From the NCBI GenBank assembly GCA_903919185.1, contig CAIXHF010000007.1, positions 1 through 64,000 of the forward strand: a DNA stretch of 64,000 bases, given 5' to 3'. Below the pieces are notes generated by a model, which was not told the origin of the DNA, ran no database searches, and saw nothing but the letters and a program-made list of their open reading frames with translations. Below, piece by piece: positions 33,673-42,181 of the stretch. The position numbers and the translations under genes were made by a program. Source of the stretch: an uncultured Opitutia bacterium (lineage in GTDB: Bacteria; Verrucomicrobiota; Verrucomicrobiia; Opitutales; UBA953). Position 1 is the first letter of the stretch. Every line of letters starts with the position of its first letter.

Positions 33673-35838
33673 ATGGCTAAACTTTCCGAGCTCAACTCTC
33701 CGTCCCGCGCGTTCCCCCTGGAGCACACGCGCAATATCGGTATCGCTGCCCACATCGACGCCGGCAAGACGACCACCACGGAGCGGATTCTTTTCTACAC
33801 GGGCGTCGTCCATAAGATGGGCGAAGTGCACGATGGTACTGCGACCACCGACTGGATGGAGCAGGAGCGCGAGCGTGGTATCACGATTACCGCGGCCGCT
33901 ATTTCCGCTGGCTGGACGACCAAGGAAGGTCACTTCGCCAATATTGATCACCGCATCAACATCATCGACACCCCTGGTCACGTGGACTTCACGGCCGAGG
34001 TGGAGCGCTCCTTGCGCGTCCTCGATGGTGCGGTTGCCGTCTTCTGCGCCGTGGCCGGCGTTCAGCCCCAGTCCGAAACGGTCTGGCGCCAGATGAACAA
34101 GTACGGTGTACCGCGCGTTGCTTTCGTCAATAAGATGGACCGTACCGGTGCCGATTACTTCGGCGCCGTGGACGACATCCGCACCAAGCTTAAGGGCAAT
34201 GCCCACCCGCTCTTCATCCCTATCGGCCAGGGCGAAGACTTTAAGGGCATGATCGACCTGATCAAGAACGTCGCTTACGTTTACGACGAGACCGACCCGA
34301 AGGGGATGAAGTTCGACACTGTCGAAATCCCCGAAGGCCAGAAGAAGGAAGCCGCTGAATGGCGCACCAAGCTCATCGAAGGGCTTGCTGACTTCGACGA
34401 CGTTCTCGCCGCGAAGTACCTCGACGGCCAAGAAGTGACCATTGAGGAGATGCGCACTGGCATCCGTAAGGCCACCCTGTCCTTGAACTTTATCGGCGTC
34501 ATCCCAGGTTCGGCTTTCAAGAACAAGGGTGTCCAGATGCTCCTCGACTGCGTCGTCGACTTCCTCCCCTCCCCGGTCGACATGCGCCCCCAGAAGGCGT
34601 TCACCGACGGCGGTGACACGGAAATCACGATCGGTCCCGACGACAAGGCCAAGGTCACCGGCCTCTGCTTCAAGCTTTGGTCCGACCCACACGTCGGCCA
34701 GTTGGTCTTCTACCGCGTGTACCGCGGTCAGCTCAAGAAGGGCGAAGCCCTCTACAACCCACGCACCCGCAAGAACGAACGCGTCTCCCGCATCGTGCTC
34801 CTCCGTGCGATGGACCGCGAAGAAATCGACGTCGCCTACTCGGGTGACATCTGTGCCATCATTGGCCCGAAGGACATCGCCACCGGCGACACGCTGACCG
34901 CCGAAGATGACCTCATCCTCGAAAAGACCACCTTCGCTGAGCCGGTGATCTCGATGTCGATCGAGCCGAACTCGAAAGGTGACCAAGAACGTCTTTCGCT
35001 CGGCTTGCAGCGCCTCGCTCAGGAAGACCCGACTTTCCGCGTGACCTCGAATCCTGAGACGGGCCAGACCCTCATCTCGGGCATGGGCGAGCTCCACCTC
35101 GAAATCATCGTTGACCGTCTGAAGCGCGAATTCCGCGTCGAAGCGAAGTCCGGTAAGCCACAGATTTCCTACCGCGAAACCATCACGGCCAAGGCCGAAG
35201 GCGTGGGCAAGTTCATCCGCCAGTCCGGTGGTAAGGGCCAGTACGGCCACGTTGAGATTAAACTCGAACCAAACCCAGGCTCCGCCCGTTTGCCTGGCGT
35301 TCCCGGCGAAGAAATCATCAACGAAATTGTGGGTGGCGTCATCCCCAAGGAATTTATCAAGCCGACCATCGAAGGCATCAAGGATGCCGCAAAGAACGGC
35401 ACCATCGCCGGCTATCCGGTCATTGATTTCAAGGTCAGCATCGTCTTCGGTTCCTACCACGAAGTGGACTCGAACGAAATGGCCTTCAAGATGGCAGGCA
35501 TCTTCGCGTTCAAGGACGCCATGAAGGATGCCAAGCCTCAGCTCCTCGAGCCCGTCATGAAGGTCGAAGTCGTGACCCCGGAAGAATACCAGGGTGACAT
35601 CATGGGTGACTTGAATCGCCGCCGCGGCCAGATTCAGGGCATGGAAACCAAGATGGGCCTCTGCAACATAGAGGCGCGTGTCCCGCTCGCCGAAATGTTC
35701 GGTTACTCGACCGACGTCCGTTCCCTTTCCAAGGGCCGTGCCTCCTACTCCATGGAGCCTGCCACTTACGAGCGGGTTCCTGAACAGATCCTCAAGCAGG
35801 TCGTCGAGACTTCCTCGCGCGCCCCTGCCCGTACTTAA
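33673..35838 (+). CDS. fusA: Elongation factor G
   Basis: A 721-aa translocation GTPase. G1 AHIDAGKTTT, G2 RGITITAAA, G3 DTPGHVDF and G4 NKMD are present, followed by domains II-V (SGMGELHLEIIVDRLKREF in domain III, RGQIQGMETK near the C-terminus). I start at MAKLSELNS, four codons inside the track ORF. The gene is followed directly by rpsJ; tuf, often between them, is missing here. Confidence 0.97.
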   Translation: MAKLSELNSPSRAFPLEHTRNIGIAAHIDAGKTTTTERILFYTGVVHKMGEVHDGTATTDWMEQERERGITITAAAISAGWTTKEGHFANIDHRINIIDTPGHVDFTAEVERSLRVLDGAVAVFCAVAGVQPQSETVWRQMNKYGVPRVAFVNKMDRTGADYFGAVDDIRTKLKGNAHPLFIPIGQGEDFKGMIDLIKNVAYVYDETDPKGMKFDTVEIPEGQKKEAAEWRTKLIEGLADFDDVLAAKYLDGQEVTIEEMRTGIRKATLSLNFIGVIPGSAFKNKGVQMLLDCVVDFLPSPVDMRPQKAFTDGGDTEITIGPDDKAKVTGLCFKLWSDPHVGQLVFYRVYRGQLKKGEALYNPRTRKNERVSRIVLLRAMDREEIDVAYSGDICAIIGPKDIATGDTLTAEDDLILEKTTFAEPVISMSIEPNSKGDQERLSLGLQRLAQEDPTFRVTSNPETGQTLISGMGELHLEIIVDRLKREFRVEAKSGKPQISYRETITAKAEGVGKFIRQSGGKGQYGHVEIKLEPNPGSARLPGVPGEEIINEIVGGVIPKEFIKPTIEGIKDAAKNGTIAGYPVIDFKVSIVFGSYHEVDSNEMAFKMAGIFAFKDAMKDAKPQLLEPVMKVEVVTPEEYQGDIMGDLNRRRGQIQGMETKMGLCNIEARVPLAEMFGYSTDVRSLSKGRASYSMEPATYERVPEQILKQVVETSSRAPART

Positions 35839-35859
35839 CTCCCCACACTTCCTCCCAAG

Positions 35860-36171
35860 ATGGCCAGCAAAACCAAGATTCGTATTAAGCTTAAGGGCTT
35901 CGACTACCGCATGGTGGATCACTCCGCCAACGAGATTGTCGACACCGCCAAGCGTACCGGTGCCCGTGTTTCGGGCCCGATCGTTCTCCCGACCTCGATT
36001 GAGCGTCTCACCGTTAATCGTTCCCCGCACGTCGACAAGAAGTCGATGGACCAGTTCGAGATCCGCACCCACAAGCGCCTGATCGAAATCATCGATCCGA
36101 ACTCCCAGACGGTGGATGAGCTGCGTAAGCTCAACATGCCCTCCGGCGTGAATTTCAACATCATCGCCTAA
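35860..36171 (+). CDS. rpsJ: Small subunit ribosomal protein uS10 (NusE)
   Basis: uS10 (103 aa) is part of the 30S head and, as NusE, links transcription antitermination with Nus[19 protein letters not shown] and [21 protein letters not shown] are typical. It sits 21 bases after fusA and is followed by a 140-base spacer, the longest in the first half of the cluster, holding a structured leader for rplC. Confidence 0.97.
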   Translation: MASKTKIRIKLKGFDYRMVDHSANEIVDTAKRTGARVSGPIVLPTSIERLTVNRSPHVDKKSMDQFEIRTHKRLIEIIDPNSQTVDELRKLNMPSGVNFNIIA

Positions 36172-36220
36172 CCCTCACCTTCAACCTCAACCCCCAAAGC
36201 AGGCGCCACGCGACCCTACG

Positions 36221-36301
36221 ACAGGACCAAGATTCCGCAAGGACATCCAAAGCCTAACGCAGGTCATCACTGACCTAAAGATTCCGCAAGGAATCACCTG
36301 C
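36221..36301 (+). promoter_or_regulatory. Structured RNA leader upstream of rplC (three hairpins, alternative pairing)
   Basis: Within the rpsJ-rplC spacer, hairpin 1 is GATTCC-GCAA-GGACATC with a bulged C (36231-36247). Hairpin 2 is AGGTCA-TCAC-TGACCT (36261-36276). Hairpin 3 is GATTCC-GCAA-GGAATC, a perfect 6-bp stem with a GNRA loop (36280-36295). In addition GCAGGT (36259-36264) can pair with ACCTGC (36296-36301), which would compete with hairpin 2 and enclose hairpin 3, ending 10 bases before the rplC ATG. This looks like a regulatory leader, possibly for autoregulation by an encoded ribosomal protein. Confidence 0.6.
36229..36292 (+). repeat. 15-base direct repeat AAGATTCCGCAAGGA, two copies
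   Basis: Identical copies at 36229-36243 and 36278-36292, 49 bases apart start to start. Each forms a hairpin with a GCAA tetraloop, so the repeat is probably an RNA structural element rather than a mobile-element trace. Confidence 0.8.
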
Positions 36302-36311
36302 CTCTTAGAAA

Positions 36312-36944
36312 ATGAAGCACCAACTACTCGGTAAGAAAATCGGAATGACCCAGGTATACGACGGGGAAAATAACCTCGTCCCTGTTACGGTCGTCCAAGC
36401 TGGCCCGTGTCCCGTCACACAGGTTAAGACCGTCCTCAGCGACGGTTACAACGCCGTCCAGATCGGCTTTGGCGAACAGAAGGAGAGCCGTCTCACTGGC
36501 GGCGAACTCGGCCACCTTAAGAAGGCTGGCGTCACCCCGGTCAGCCACCTTCAGGAAATCCGCCTCTCGGCCGCCCCTGAAGTCAAGGTAGGCGACATCT
36601 TCACCGTTGAGAAGTTCACCGTCGGCCAGATGGTCGACGTCATCGGCACCGTTAAGGGCCGCGGCTTCCAAGGCGTTATGAAGCGCCACGACATGGATGG
36701 CCAGCCGGACTCCCACGGTCACATGATGCACCGCCGTATCGGCTCGATCGGTATGCGTCAGACCCCTGGTCACGTCTTTAAGGGTAAGCGTATGCCGGGC
36801 CACATGGGCTCCGTCCAGCGCACCGTCCAAAACCTTCGCGTCGTGCAGGTGCTCGCCGAGAAGAATCTCCTCCTCATCAAGGGCAGCTTCCCTGGTGCCA
36901 ACGGCGAGCTTGTGCTCGTTCGTCCGGCCAAGAAGTCCAAGTAA
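36312..36944 (+). CDS. rplC: Large subunit ribosomal protein uL3
   Basis: uL3 (210 aa) is an early assembly protein reaching to the peptidyl-transferase centre. LLGKKIGMTQVYDGENN, VKGRGFQGVMKRH and IGMRQTPGHVFKGKRMPGHMG are conserved. The glutamine in the last block is the PrmB methylation site in E. coli. The gene is preceded by the structured leader rather than the usual 20-30 base spacer. Confidence 0.97.
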   Translation: MKHQLLGKKIGMTQVYDGENNLVPVTVVQAGPCPVTQVKTVLSDGYNAVQIGFGEQKESRLTGGELGHLKKAGVTPVSHLQEIRLSAAPEVKVGDIFTVEKFTVGQMVDVIGTVKGRGFQGVMKRHDMDGQPDSHGHMMHRRIGSIGMRQTPGHVFKGKRMPGHMGSVQRTVQNLRVVQVLAEKNLLLIKGSFPGANGELVLVRPAKKSK

Positions 36945-36966
36945 CCCCTAACGTACTTACGCAGCC

Positions 36967-37593
36967 ATGAAGCTTAAAGTTTATAAGACCGACGGATCCT
37001 CCTTCACGGAGCAGGAATTCGACATCACTTCCTTTGAAGGCGACAAGGGTGTCGCCCTCCTGAAGCAGGTCATCGTCTCCTACCAGGCCAACAAGCGCCA
37101 GGGTACTTCTAAGACCAAGGACTACGGCGAAGTCGCCGGTTCTGGTAAGAAGATGCTCCCGCAGAAGGGCTCCGGCGGTTCCCGCCACGGTGACAAGCGC
37201 GCTCCGCAGCTCTACAAGGGTGGTATCGTCTTTGGCCCGCGTCCGCGCGATTGGTCCAAGACCATCACCGTGCAGGCCAAGAAGATCGCTCTCCAGCGTG
37301 CCCTCTTCGACCTCGCCACCGACGGCGGCCTTGCCGTTATCGAGCGCTTCGAAGTCGCTAAGCCCAAGACTGCCCTGTTCGTGAAGGTGCTCAAGAACGT
37401 CAGCCCTGAAGGCAAACGCCTCCTCGTCGTCGACAGCACTTGGAGCGAGCCGGTTCTCCGTGCGAGCCGCAACATCAGCCGCGCCCTGTTCTCTAATTCC
37501 TCCAACCTCAACGCCCTCGACCTCGTCAAGACCCCCCGCGTCCTGATCACCCTCGAAGGTCTCACCAAGGTGCTCGAGCGCACCAAGAACTAA
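36967..37593 (+). CDS. rplD: Large subunit ribosomal protein uL4
   Basis: uL4 (208 aa) lines the exit tunnel. The tunnel loop GSGKKMLPQKGSGGSRHGDK and GGIVFGPRPRDWS are recognisable, with the globular C-terminal part including VDSTWSEPVLRASRN. In E. coli uL4 represses the S10 operon, so it is the first candidate ligand for the nearby rplC leader (inference). Confidence 0.96.
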   Translation: MKLKVYKTDGSSFTEQEFDITSFEGDKGVALLKQVIVSYQANKRQGTSKTKDYGEVAGSGKKMLPQKGSGGSRHGDKRAPQLYKGGIVFGPRPRDWSKTITVQAKKIALQRALFDLATDGGLAVIERFEVAKPKTALFVKVLKNVSPEGKRLLVVDSTWSEPVLRASRNISRALFSNSSNLNALDLVKTPRVLITLEGLTKVLERTKN

Positions 37594-37600
37594 TCGAACA

Positions 37601-37888
37601 ATGAAGCCCGCTTCCGAAATCATCAGCCGCCCGATCCTCACGGAAAAGGCCTCCGGCTTGGCTGAAGCCAACAAGTACGTCTTCGAGATCCTGCCCGGTT
37701 GTGACCGCGCCCAGGTGAAGACCGCCATCGAGGCCGCCTTTAAGGTGTCCGTCCTCAAGGTGAACATCCTTATCCGCAAGGGTAAGATGCGCCGCAGCCG
37801 CCTCAGCGGTGGCTCGGTCTACCAAGAGACCCGCTCGCGTCGTGCCATCGTCACCCTGAAGAAGGGCGACGTCATCTCCCTCGCCTAA
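37601..37888 (+). CDS. rplW: Large subunit ribosomal protein uL23
   Basis: uL23 (95 aa) lies at the tunnel exit and docks trigger factor and SRP. IISRPILTEKAS, YVFEILPGCDRAQVKTAIEA and VLKVNILIRKGKMRR are typical. Only 7 bases separate it from rplD. Confidence 0.95.
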   Translation: MKPASEIISRPILTEKASGLAEANKYVFEILPGCDRAQVKTAIEAAFKVSVLKVNILIRKGKMRRSRLSGGSVYQETRSRRAIVTLKKGDVISLA

Positions 37889-37908
37889 TTTTCGGAGTAG
37901 ACACCGCC

Positions 37909-38769
37909 ATGCCAATCGTCACCCATCGTCCTATCACCCCCGGCACACGCTTCCTCGTTCGCGTGAAGACCGAGGGCCTGCACCCTGGTCGCCCTGAGCG
38001 CTCCCTTACGGAGAGCAATCACCGCGCCATGGGCCGTAATTGCTACGGCCGCATCACCTCCCGCCGTCGGGGTGGAGGTCATAAAAAGCTCTATCGTACC
38101 ATCGACTTCCGTCGTGATCGCTTGGACGCTCCGGCCACCGTGCTCCGTATCGAGTACGATCCTAACCGTACCGCGCACTTGGCTCTCATTGAGTACGCCG
38201 ACACGACCCACTCGTACATTCTCGCCCCTGATGGCCTGAAGGTCGGTGATGTTGTCGTCAGCACCACGAAGCCGCAGGAGCGTTTGACCCCTGGTCTTTC
38301 GCTGCCGCTCCGTCTGATTGCTCCGTCAACCTTCATCCACTGCATCGAACTCGAGCCCGGCAAGGGTGCCCAGGTCGCCCGTTCCGCTGGCGGCTTCGCG
38401 CAGCTCCTTGGCATCGAAGACGCCCGTGCGATTCTCCGTATGCCTTCGGGCGAACAGCGTTACATCAACGCGGATTGCCGCGCCACCGTCGGTATCGTCG
38501 GTAACGTCGATCACCATAACGCTAGCCTCGGTAAGGCCGGTCGTAGCCGCTGGAAGGGCATCCGCCCTCGTCAGCGTGGTATGTCCATGAACCCGGTCGA
38601 CCACCCGAACGGTGGTGGCGGTGGTAAGAAAAAGGGTGGTGGCGGTCGCCAGCACCTCAAGTCCCCCTGGGGTCAGCTTGCGAAGGGTTTCCCGACGCGC
38701 ACCAAGGCCAAGGCTTCCAACAACCAAATCATCCTGCGCCGCAACGGCCGCAAGACGAAGAAGGTCTAA
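37909..38769 (+). CDS. rplB: Large subunit ribosomal protein uL2
   Basis: uL2 (286 aa) is needed for subunit joining and peptidyl transfer. The RNA-binding part (RGGGHKKLYRTIDF) and the C-terminal NPVDHPNGGGGGKKKGGGG loop with the conserved histidine are present; the glycine-rich loop is a little longer than usual. It is one of the few genes in the cluster with a possible Shine-Dalgarno (CGGAG about 13 bases upstream). Confidence 0.97.
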   Translation: MPIVTHRPITPGTRFLVRVKTEGLHPGRPERSLTESNHRAMGRNCYGRITSRRRGGGHKKLYRTIDFRRDRLDAPATVLRIEYDPNRTAHLALIEYADTTHSYILAPDGLKVGDVVVSTTKPQERLTPGLSLPLRLIAPSTFIHCIELEPGKGAQVARSAGGFAQLLGIEDARAILRMPSGEQRYINADCRATVGIVGNVDHHNASLGKAGRSRWKGIRPRQRGMSMNPVDHPNGGGGGKKKGGGGRQHLKSPWGQLAKGFPTRTKAKASNNQIILRRNGRKTKKV

Positions 38770-38791
38770 CTCTTAAACGTTACCCAAGCAC

Positions 38792-39070
38792 ATGGCACGC
38801 TCTCGTAAAAAAGGTTTCTTCGTCGACCCGCATATCCTCGACAAGGTTATGGTGGCCCAAAAGGCCAACAGCCGTAAACCAATCAAGACTTGGTCCCGTC
38901 GCTCGACGGTCACCCCGGACTTCATCGGCCTCAACCTAGAAGTCCACAACGGCAAGGCCTTCGTTCCCGTCTATGTGACGGAAAACATGGTCGGCCACAA
39001 GCTCGGCGAGTTCGCTCCGACGCGTACCTTCCGCCAGCACACCCAGCCTTCTCGTAAGGAAGCCCAATAA
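38792..39070 (+). CDS. rpsS: Small subunit ribosomal protein uS19
   Basis: uS19 (92 aa) of the 30S head. [32 protein letters not shown] and [20 protein letters not shown] are typical. It is normally followed at once by rplV; here a gene for an exported protein intervenes 8 bases after its stop. Confidence 0.97.
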   Translation: MARSRKKGFFVDPHILDKVMVAQKANSRKPIKTWSRRSTVTPDFIGLNLEVHNGKAFVPVYVTENMVGHKLGEFAPTRTFRQHTQPSRKEAQ

Positions 39071-39078
39071 TCCTGTTC

Positions 39079-39417
39079 ATGCGCTTCGCCCTCTCCATGT
39101 CGGTCTTGCTCGCTTCCGCTGCTGCGGTTTGCGCAGGCAACCGTACGTTGGGGTCGGCCGAGTCGAATGGTCAGGCCAATGTCGTCGAAGTGGTCGTCGG
39201 TCGCAGTGCGGACCTTGTGGTCCTCGCCAGCGGTTATGACGCAGGTCTCCGTCCGGGTACCGTTTGTACGGTCTTCCGCGCGGGCCAAGCCTTCGGTTCG
39301 ATTGTCGTCGCTGATGCCTCTGAGCATCGCGCCGTGGCCTTGATTCTTTCGCTCGACGGCGGCGCCCGCATTAATCCGGGCGACACCGTTACTCTTCGCG
39401 CTAATCCCCGCATCTAA
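39079..39417 (+). CDS. Small exported protein of unknown function inserted in the S10 operon
   Basis: A 112-aa protein starting MRFALSMSVLLASAAAVCAG, a clear signal peptide with likely cleavage near residue 19. The mature part (about 93 residues) is beta-rich: VVEVVVGRSADLVVLASGYD, AGLRPGTVCTVFRAGQAFGS, and NPGDTVTLR near the end. This resembles the small beta-domain of FlgT C-terminal type found in many verrucomicrobial secreted proteins, as I recall. It lies 8 bases after rpsS and 24 before rplV on the same strand, so it must be transcribed with ribosomal proteins. It is not a ribosomal protein. Function unknown. Confidence 0.8.
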   Translation: MRFALSMSVLLASAAAVCAGNRTLGSAESNGQANVVEVVVGRSADLVVLASGYDAGLRPGTVCTVFRAGQAFGSIVVADASEHRAVALILSLDGGARINPGDTVTLRANPRI

Positions 39418-39441
39418 CCTAAACACCCTTTTATAACCGTC

Positions 39442-39780
39442 ATGGAAGTCCACGCTCTCACCCGTTTTGCCCGCATGTCGCCCCAGAAGGTGCGCGAAGT
39501 CGCCCGCCAGATTCAGGGTCTCCCTGCCGAGGAAGCCGTCCAGCTCCTCCGCTTCATCCCTCGCAAGTCAGCTCGCCTCCTGTCCAAGACCTTGGCCAGT
39601 GCGATTGCCAACGCCGAGAACAACCACCAGCTCTCCAGCGCTGATCTCATCATCGTTTCCGCCACGGTGAACCAAGGTCCCGTGCTTAAGCGCTCGATGC
39701 CGGCCGCGCGCGGCTCGGCCCACCCAATCCACAAGTCTATGAGCCACATCCGCATCGCGCTGGGCTCGGCCACTAAGTAA
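39442..39780 (+). CDS. rplV: Large subunit ribosomal protein uL22
   Basis: uL22 (112 aa) forms part of the exit-tunnel constriction. RFARMSPQKVREVARQIQG, the hairpin region KRSMPAARGSAHPIHKSMSH and ASAIANAENNHQLS are typical. Without the upstream inserted gene, the gap to rpsS would be 371 bases. Confidence 0.96.
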   Translation: MEVHALTRFARMSPQKVREVARQIQGLPAEEAVQLLRFIPRKSARLLSKTLASAIANAENNHQLSSADLIIVSATVNQGPVLKRSMPAARGSAHPIHKSMSHIRIALGSATK

Positions 39781-39799
39781 CCCCCTTACAAACCACACA

Positions 39800-40447
39800 A
39801 TGGGACAGAAAGTAAATCCGATCGGCTTCCGTCTAGCCGTCCGCCGCAACTGGGAATCTCGCTGGTTCGCAACGACGCGCGATGGCGCCTTCGCTCGCAA
39901 CATCCTCGAGGACTACCGCATCCGCGAGTTTCTCAAGGAAAAGCTCCGCCAGGCTGCTGTCCCCCGCATCTTCATCGAACGCGCCGGCCCGAAGGTCCGC
40001 GTCCGTATTTGGACCGCCCGTCCGGGCGTCGTCATCGGCCGCAAGGGCGATGAACTCAAGAAGCTCCGCGAGGAAATCGCCGTCGTCGCCGGTAAGGCGA
40101 AGGCCGAGGACGTCATCCTCGAAGTCAACGAAGTGAAGCGCCCCGACCTCGTGGCCCAGCTCGTGGCCGAAAACGTCGCCCTGCAGCTTGAGCGCCGCAT
40201 CTCTTTCCGCCGCGCTATGAAGAAGGCCATCCAGTCCACGATGCAGAACGGTGCCGATGGCATCCGTCTCCGCCTCGGCGGTCGCCTCGGTGGTGCTGAA
40301 ATCGCCCGTGTTGAGTCCGCGCGCGTCGGTCGCGTTCCGCTCCACACCCTGCGCGAGAACATTGACTACGGTTTCGCCGAAGCCCGCACCCTCTACGGCA
40401 AACTCGGCATCAAGTGCTGGATTTGCGCTAAGGACTCCGAGTTCTAA
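39800..40447 (+). CDS. rpsC: Small subunit ribosomal protein uS3
   Basis: uS3 (215 aa) sits at the mRNA entry site and helps unwind mRNA. MGQKVNPIGFRLAV is the canonical start. The KH domain with GRKGDELKKLREEI follows, and the C-terminal LGGRLGGAEIARVESARVG is conserved. Confidence 0.97.
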   Translation: MGQKVNPIGFRLAVRRNWESRWFATTRDGAFARNILEDYRIREFLKEKLRQAAVPRIFIERAGPKVRVRIWTARPGVVIGRKGDELKKLREEIAVVAGKAKAEDVILEVNEVKRPDLVAQLVAENVALQLERRISFRRAMKKAIQSTMQNGADGIRLRLGGRLGGAEIARVESARVGRVPLHTLRENIDYGFAEARTLYGKLGIKCWICAKDSEF

Positions 40448-40484
40448 ACCGCCCCCGTCCCCCTCTAACTAAAGACCCGCTTCC

Positions 40485-40913
40485 ATGGCCAATCTTCAAC
40501 CCGCCCGCACTAAGTGGCGCAAACACCGCAAAGGCAAGATTCGCGGTAATGCCACGACCTGCAACACCCTCGCTTTCGGTGATTTCGGTATCCAGTCGCT
40601 GGACCGTGCCCGTATTCCTGCCAACCAGATCGAGGCTGCCCGTATCGCCATCTCCCGCGCCTTGAAGCGTAAGGGCAAGATGTGGATGCGTATCTTCCCC
40701 CACACCCCGGTGACCCGGAAGCCCGCCGAAGTCCGAATGGGCTCTGGTAAGGGTAGCGTCGAGTACTACGTGGCTGTGATTAAGCCTGGCACCATGCTTT
40801 TTGAGGTGGGTGGCGTGACGATCACCGTCGCCCGCGAGGCCATGCGCCTAGCCGACACGAAGCTCCAGGTCCGTTGCCGCTTCCTCGCCCGTGAAGAACT
40901 CGAAAAGTATTGA
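40485..40913 (+). CDS. rplP: Large subunit ribosomal protein uL16
   Basis: uL16 (142 aa) orders A-site tRNA. KWRKHRKGKIRGNAT and FPHTPVTRKPAEVRMGSGKG are conserved; the arginine in the second block is the hydroxylation site in E. coli. The spacer before it is 37 bases without Shine-Dalgarno. Confidence 0.97.
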   Translation: MANLQPARTKWRKHRKGKIRGNATTCNTLAFGDFGIQSLDRARIPANQIEAARIAISRALKRKGKMWMRIFPHTPVTRKPAEVRMGSGKGSVEYYVAVIKPGTMLFEVGGVTITVAREAMRLADTKLQVRCRFLAREELEKY

Positions 40914-40954
40914 TGCCTAAGGCCTTCCTCACTCATAACTGACCTCTTTTCCCG

Positions 40955-41179
40955 ATGCGTACCTACCAAAAAGGCAAGCCTTCCCCCGCCTCCGCGCTGC
41001 GTCCCCTCGCCGCCGCTGAGCTCCTGAAGCGCGTGCGCGAAGCCCGCGAGGAACTCCTCCAGCTCCGTCTTCGTAAGGCGACCGGCGCTGTCGAAAACTC
41101 TGCCCGTTTCCGTTTCCTCCGCGCCGACATCGCCCGATGCCTGACGGTGCTGAAGGCTCAGGCCACCGCCGCTAAGTAA
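40955..41179 (+). CDS. rpmC: Large subunit ribosomal protein uL29
   Basis: uL29 (74 aa), a two-helix protein near the tunnel exit. ELLKRVREAREELLQLRLRK and FRFLRADIARCLTVL form the helices. About 15 extra N-terminal residues (YQKGKPSPASALRP) make it slightly longer than typical. Confidence 0.92.
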   Translation: MRTYQKGKPSPASALRPLAAAELLKRVREAREELLQLRLRKATGAVENSARFRFLRADIARCLTVLKAQATAAK

Positions 41180-41198
41180 CCCTTAAACCATTATTCCG

Positions 41199-41483
41199 AT
41201 GTCCGAGACCCGCTCCAACCGCAAGACCCTCATCGGCTTCGTCGCCACCCGTTCGGGCGACAAGTCCGTGAAGGTTAATTTCCAATACACCGTCCTTCAC
41301 CCCGTTTACGGCAAGGAAGTGAAGCGCCGCACCGTGCTCCACGCCCATGACGAGAAGAACGAATGCAAGGTGGGCGATAAGGTCGAGATTATGGAGACTC
41401 GCCCACTGTCCAAGCTCAAGCGCTGGCGCGTGATTCGCGTCGTCGAAGCCGCGAAGGTGGCTGCCCAGCCGATTGACGGCTAA
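41199..41483 (+). CDS. rpsQ: Small subunit ribosomal protein uS17
   Basis: uS17 (94 aa), an OB-fold primary 16S-binding protein. RKTLIGFVATRSGDKSVKV, KRRTVLHAHDEKNECKVGD and METRPLSKLKRWRV are typical. Standard position after rpmC. Confidence 0.96.
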   Translation: MSETRSNRKTLIGFVATRSGDKSVKVNFQYTVLHPVYGKEVKRRTVLHAHDEKNECKVGDKVEIMETRPLSKLKRWRVIRVVEAAKVAAQPIDG

Positions 41484-41504
41484 TCACCCCCACTACCTAC
41501 TTTT

Positions 41505-41870
41505 ATGCTTCAGATGCTTTCCCGACTCGACGTCGCCGATAATACCGGCGCTCGTCAGGTCCAGATGATCCGCCGCCTTGGCCAGATCACCGACACCGCC
41601 GGTATCGGCGACGTCATCATTTGCTCCGTCAAGGACTCGACCCCCGATGCCCAGTGCAAGAAGGGCAGCGTTGTCCGCGCCGTCATCGTTCGCACCGTAG
41701 CACCGATTCGTCGTAACGACGGCAGCTACTTGCGCTTCGACTCGAACGCGGTCGTCATCCTGGACGACAACGGCAACCCGAAGGGTACCCGCATCTTCGG
41801 GCCCGTCGCCCGCGAACTCCGCGGCAAGAACTTCATGAAGATCATTTCCCTCGCTCCCGAGGTCCTCTAA
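41505..41870 (+). CDS. rplN: Large subunit ribosomal protein uL14
   Basis: uL14 (121 aa) is at the subunit interface and is the binding site of Rsf[37 protein letters not shown] and [20 protein letters not shown] are conserved. Confidence 0.97.
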   Translation: MLQMLSRLDVADNTGARQVQMIRRLGQITDTAGIGDVIICSVKDSTPDAQCKKGSVVRAVIVRTVAPIRRNDGSYLRFDSNAVVILDDNGNPKGTRIFGPVARELRGKNFMKIISLAPEVL

Positions 41871-41876
41871 TCCGCC

Positions 41877-42149
41877 ATGTCTAAGACTGATATCAAACGA
41901 GGCGACGAAGTCGTCATCATCGCCGGTGCCGATAAGGGCAAGCGCGGTGAAATCCTCACCTACGATCGGGATGCGGAACGCGTCACCATCAAAGGCCTTA
42001 ACCTCGTCAAGCGCCACCTTAAGCGCACGCAGGAAGGCACTGGCGGCATCACCGAGAAGGAAGCTCCGATTCATCGCTCGAACGTGATGCTCGGTTCCCT
42101 CTGGGACGCTCGTCGTGCCAAGAAGCCGGCCAAGAAGGCCGCTAAGTAA
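41877..42149 (+). CDS. rplX: Large subunit ribosomal protein uL24
   Basis: uL24 (90 aa), an assembly initiator with a KOW motif (KRGDEVVIIAGADKGKRGEI). A lysine/alanine-rich tail follows. It starts 6 bases after the rplN stop, the tightest spacing in the cluster. Confidence 0.94.
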   Translation: MSKTDIKRGDEVVIIAGADKGKRGEILTYDRDAERVTIKGLNLVKRHLKRTQEGTGGITEKEAPIHRSNVMLGSLWDARRAKKPAKKAAK

Positions 42150-42181
42150 CCCCGACGAAACCACCCGAGATTTACACGAAG

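Noticed and set aside
33130-36072. 980-codon minus-strand ORF spanning rpsG, fusA and rpsJ
   Set aside because: Antisense shadow. Strong codon bias in highly expressed genes removes stops from the opposite frame. Its sequence is repetitive in D, H, V, G and matches nothing, while the sense genes are certain.
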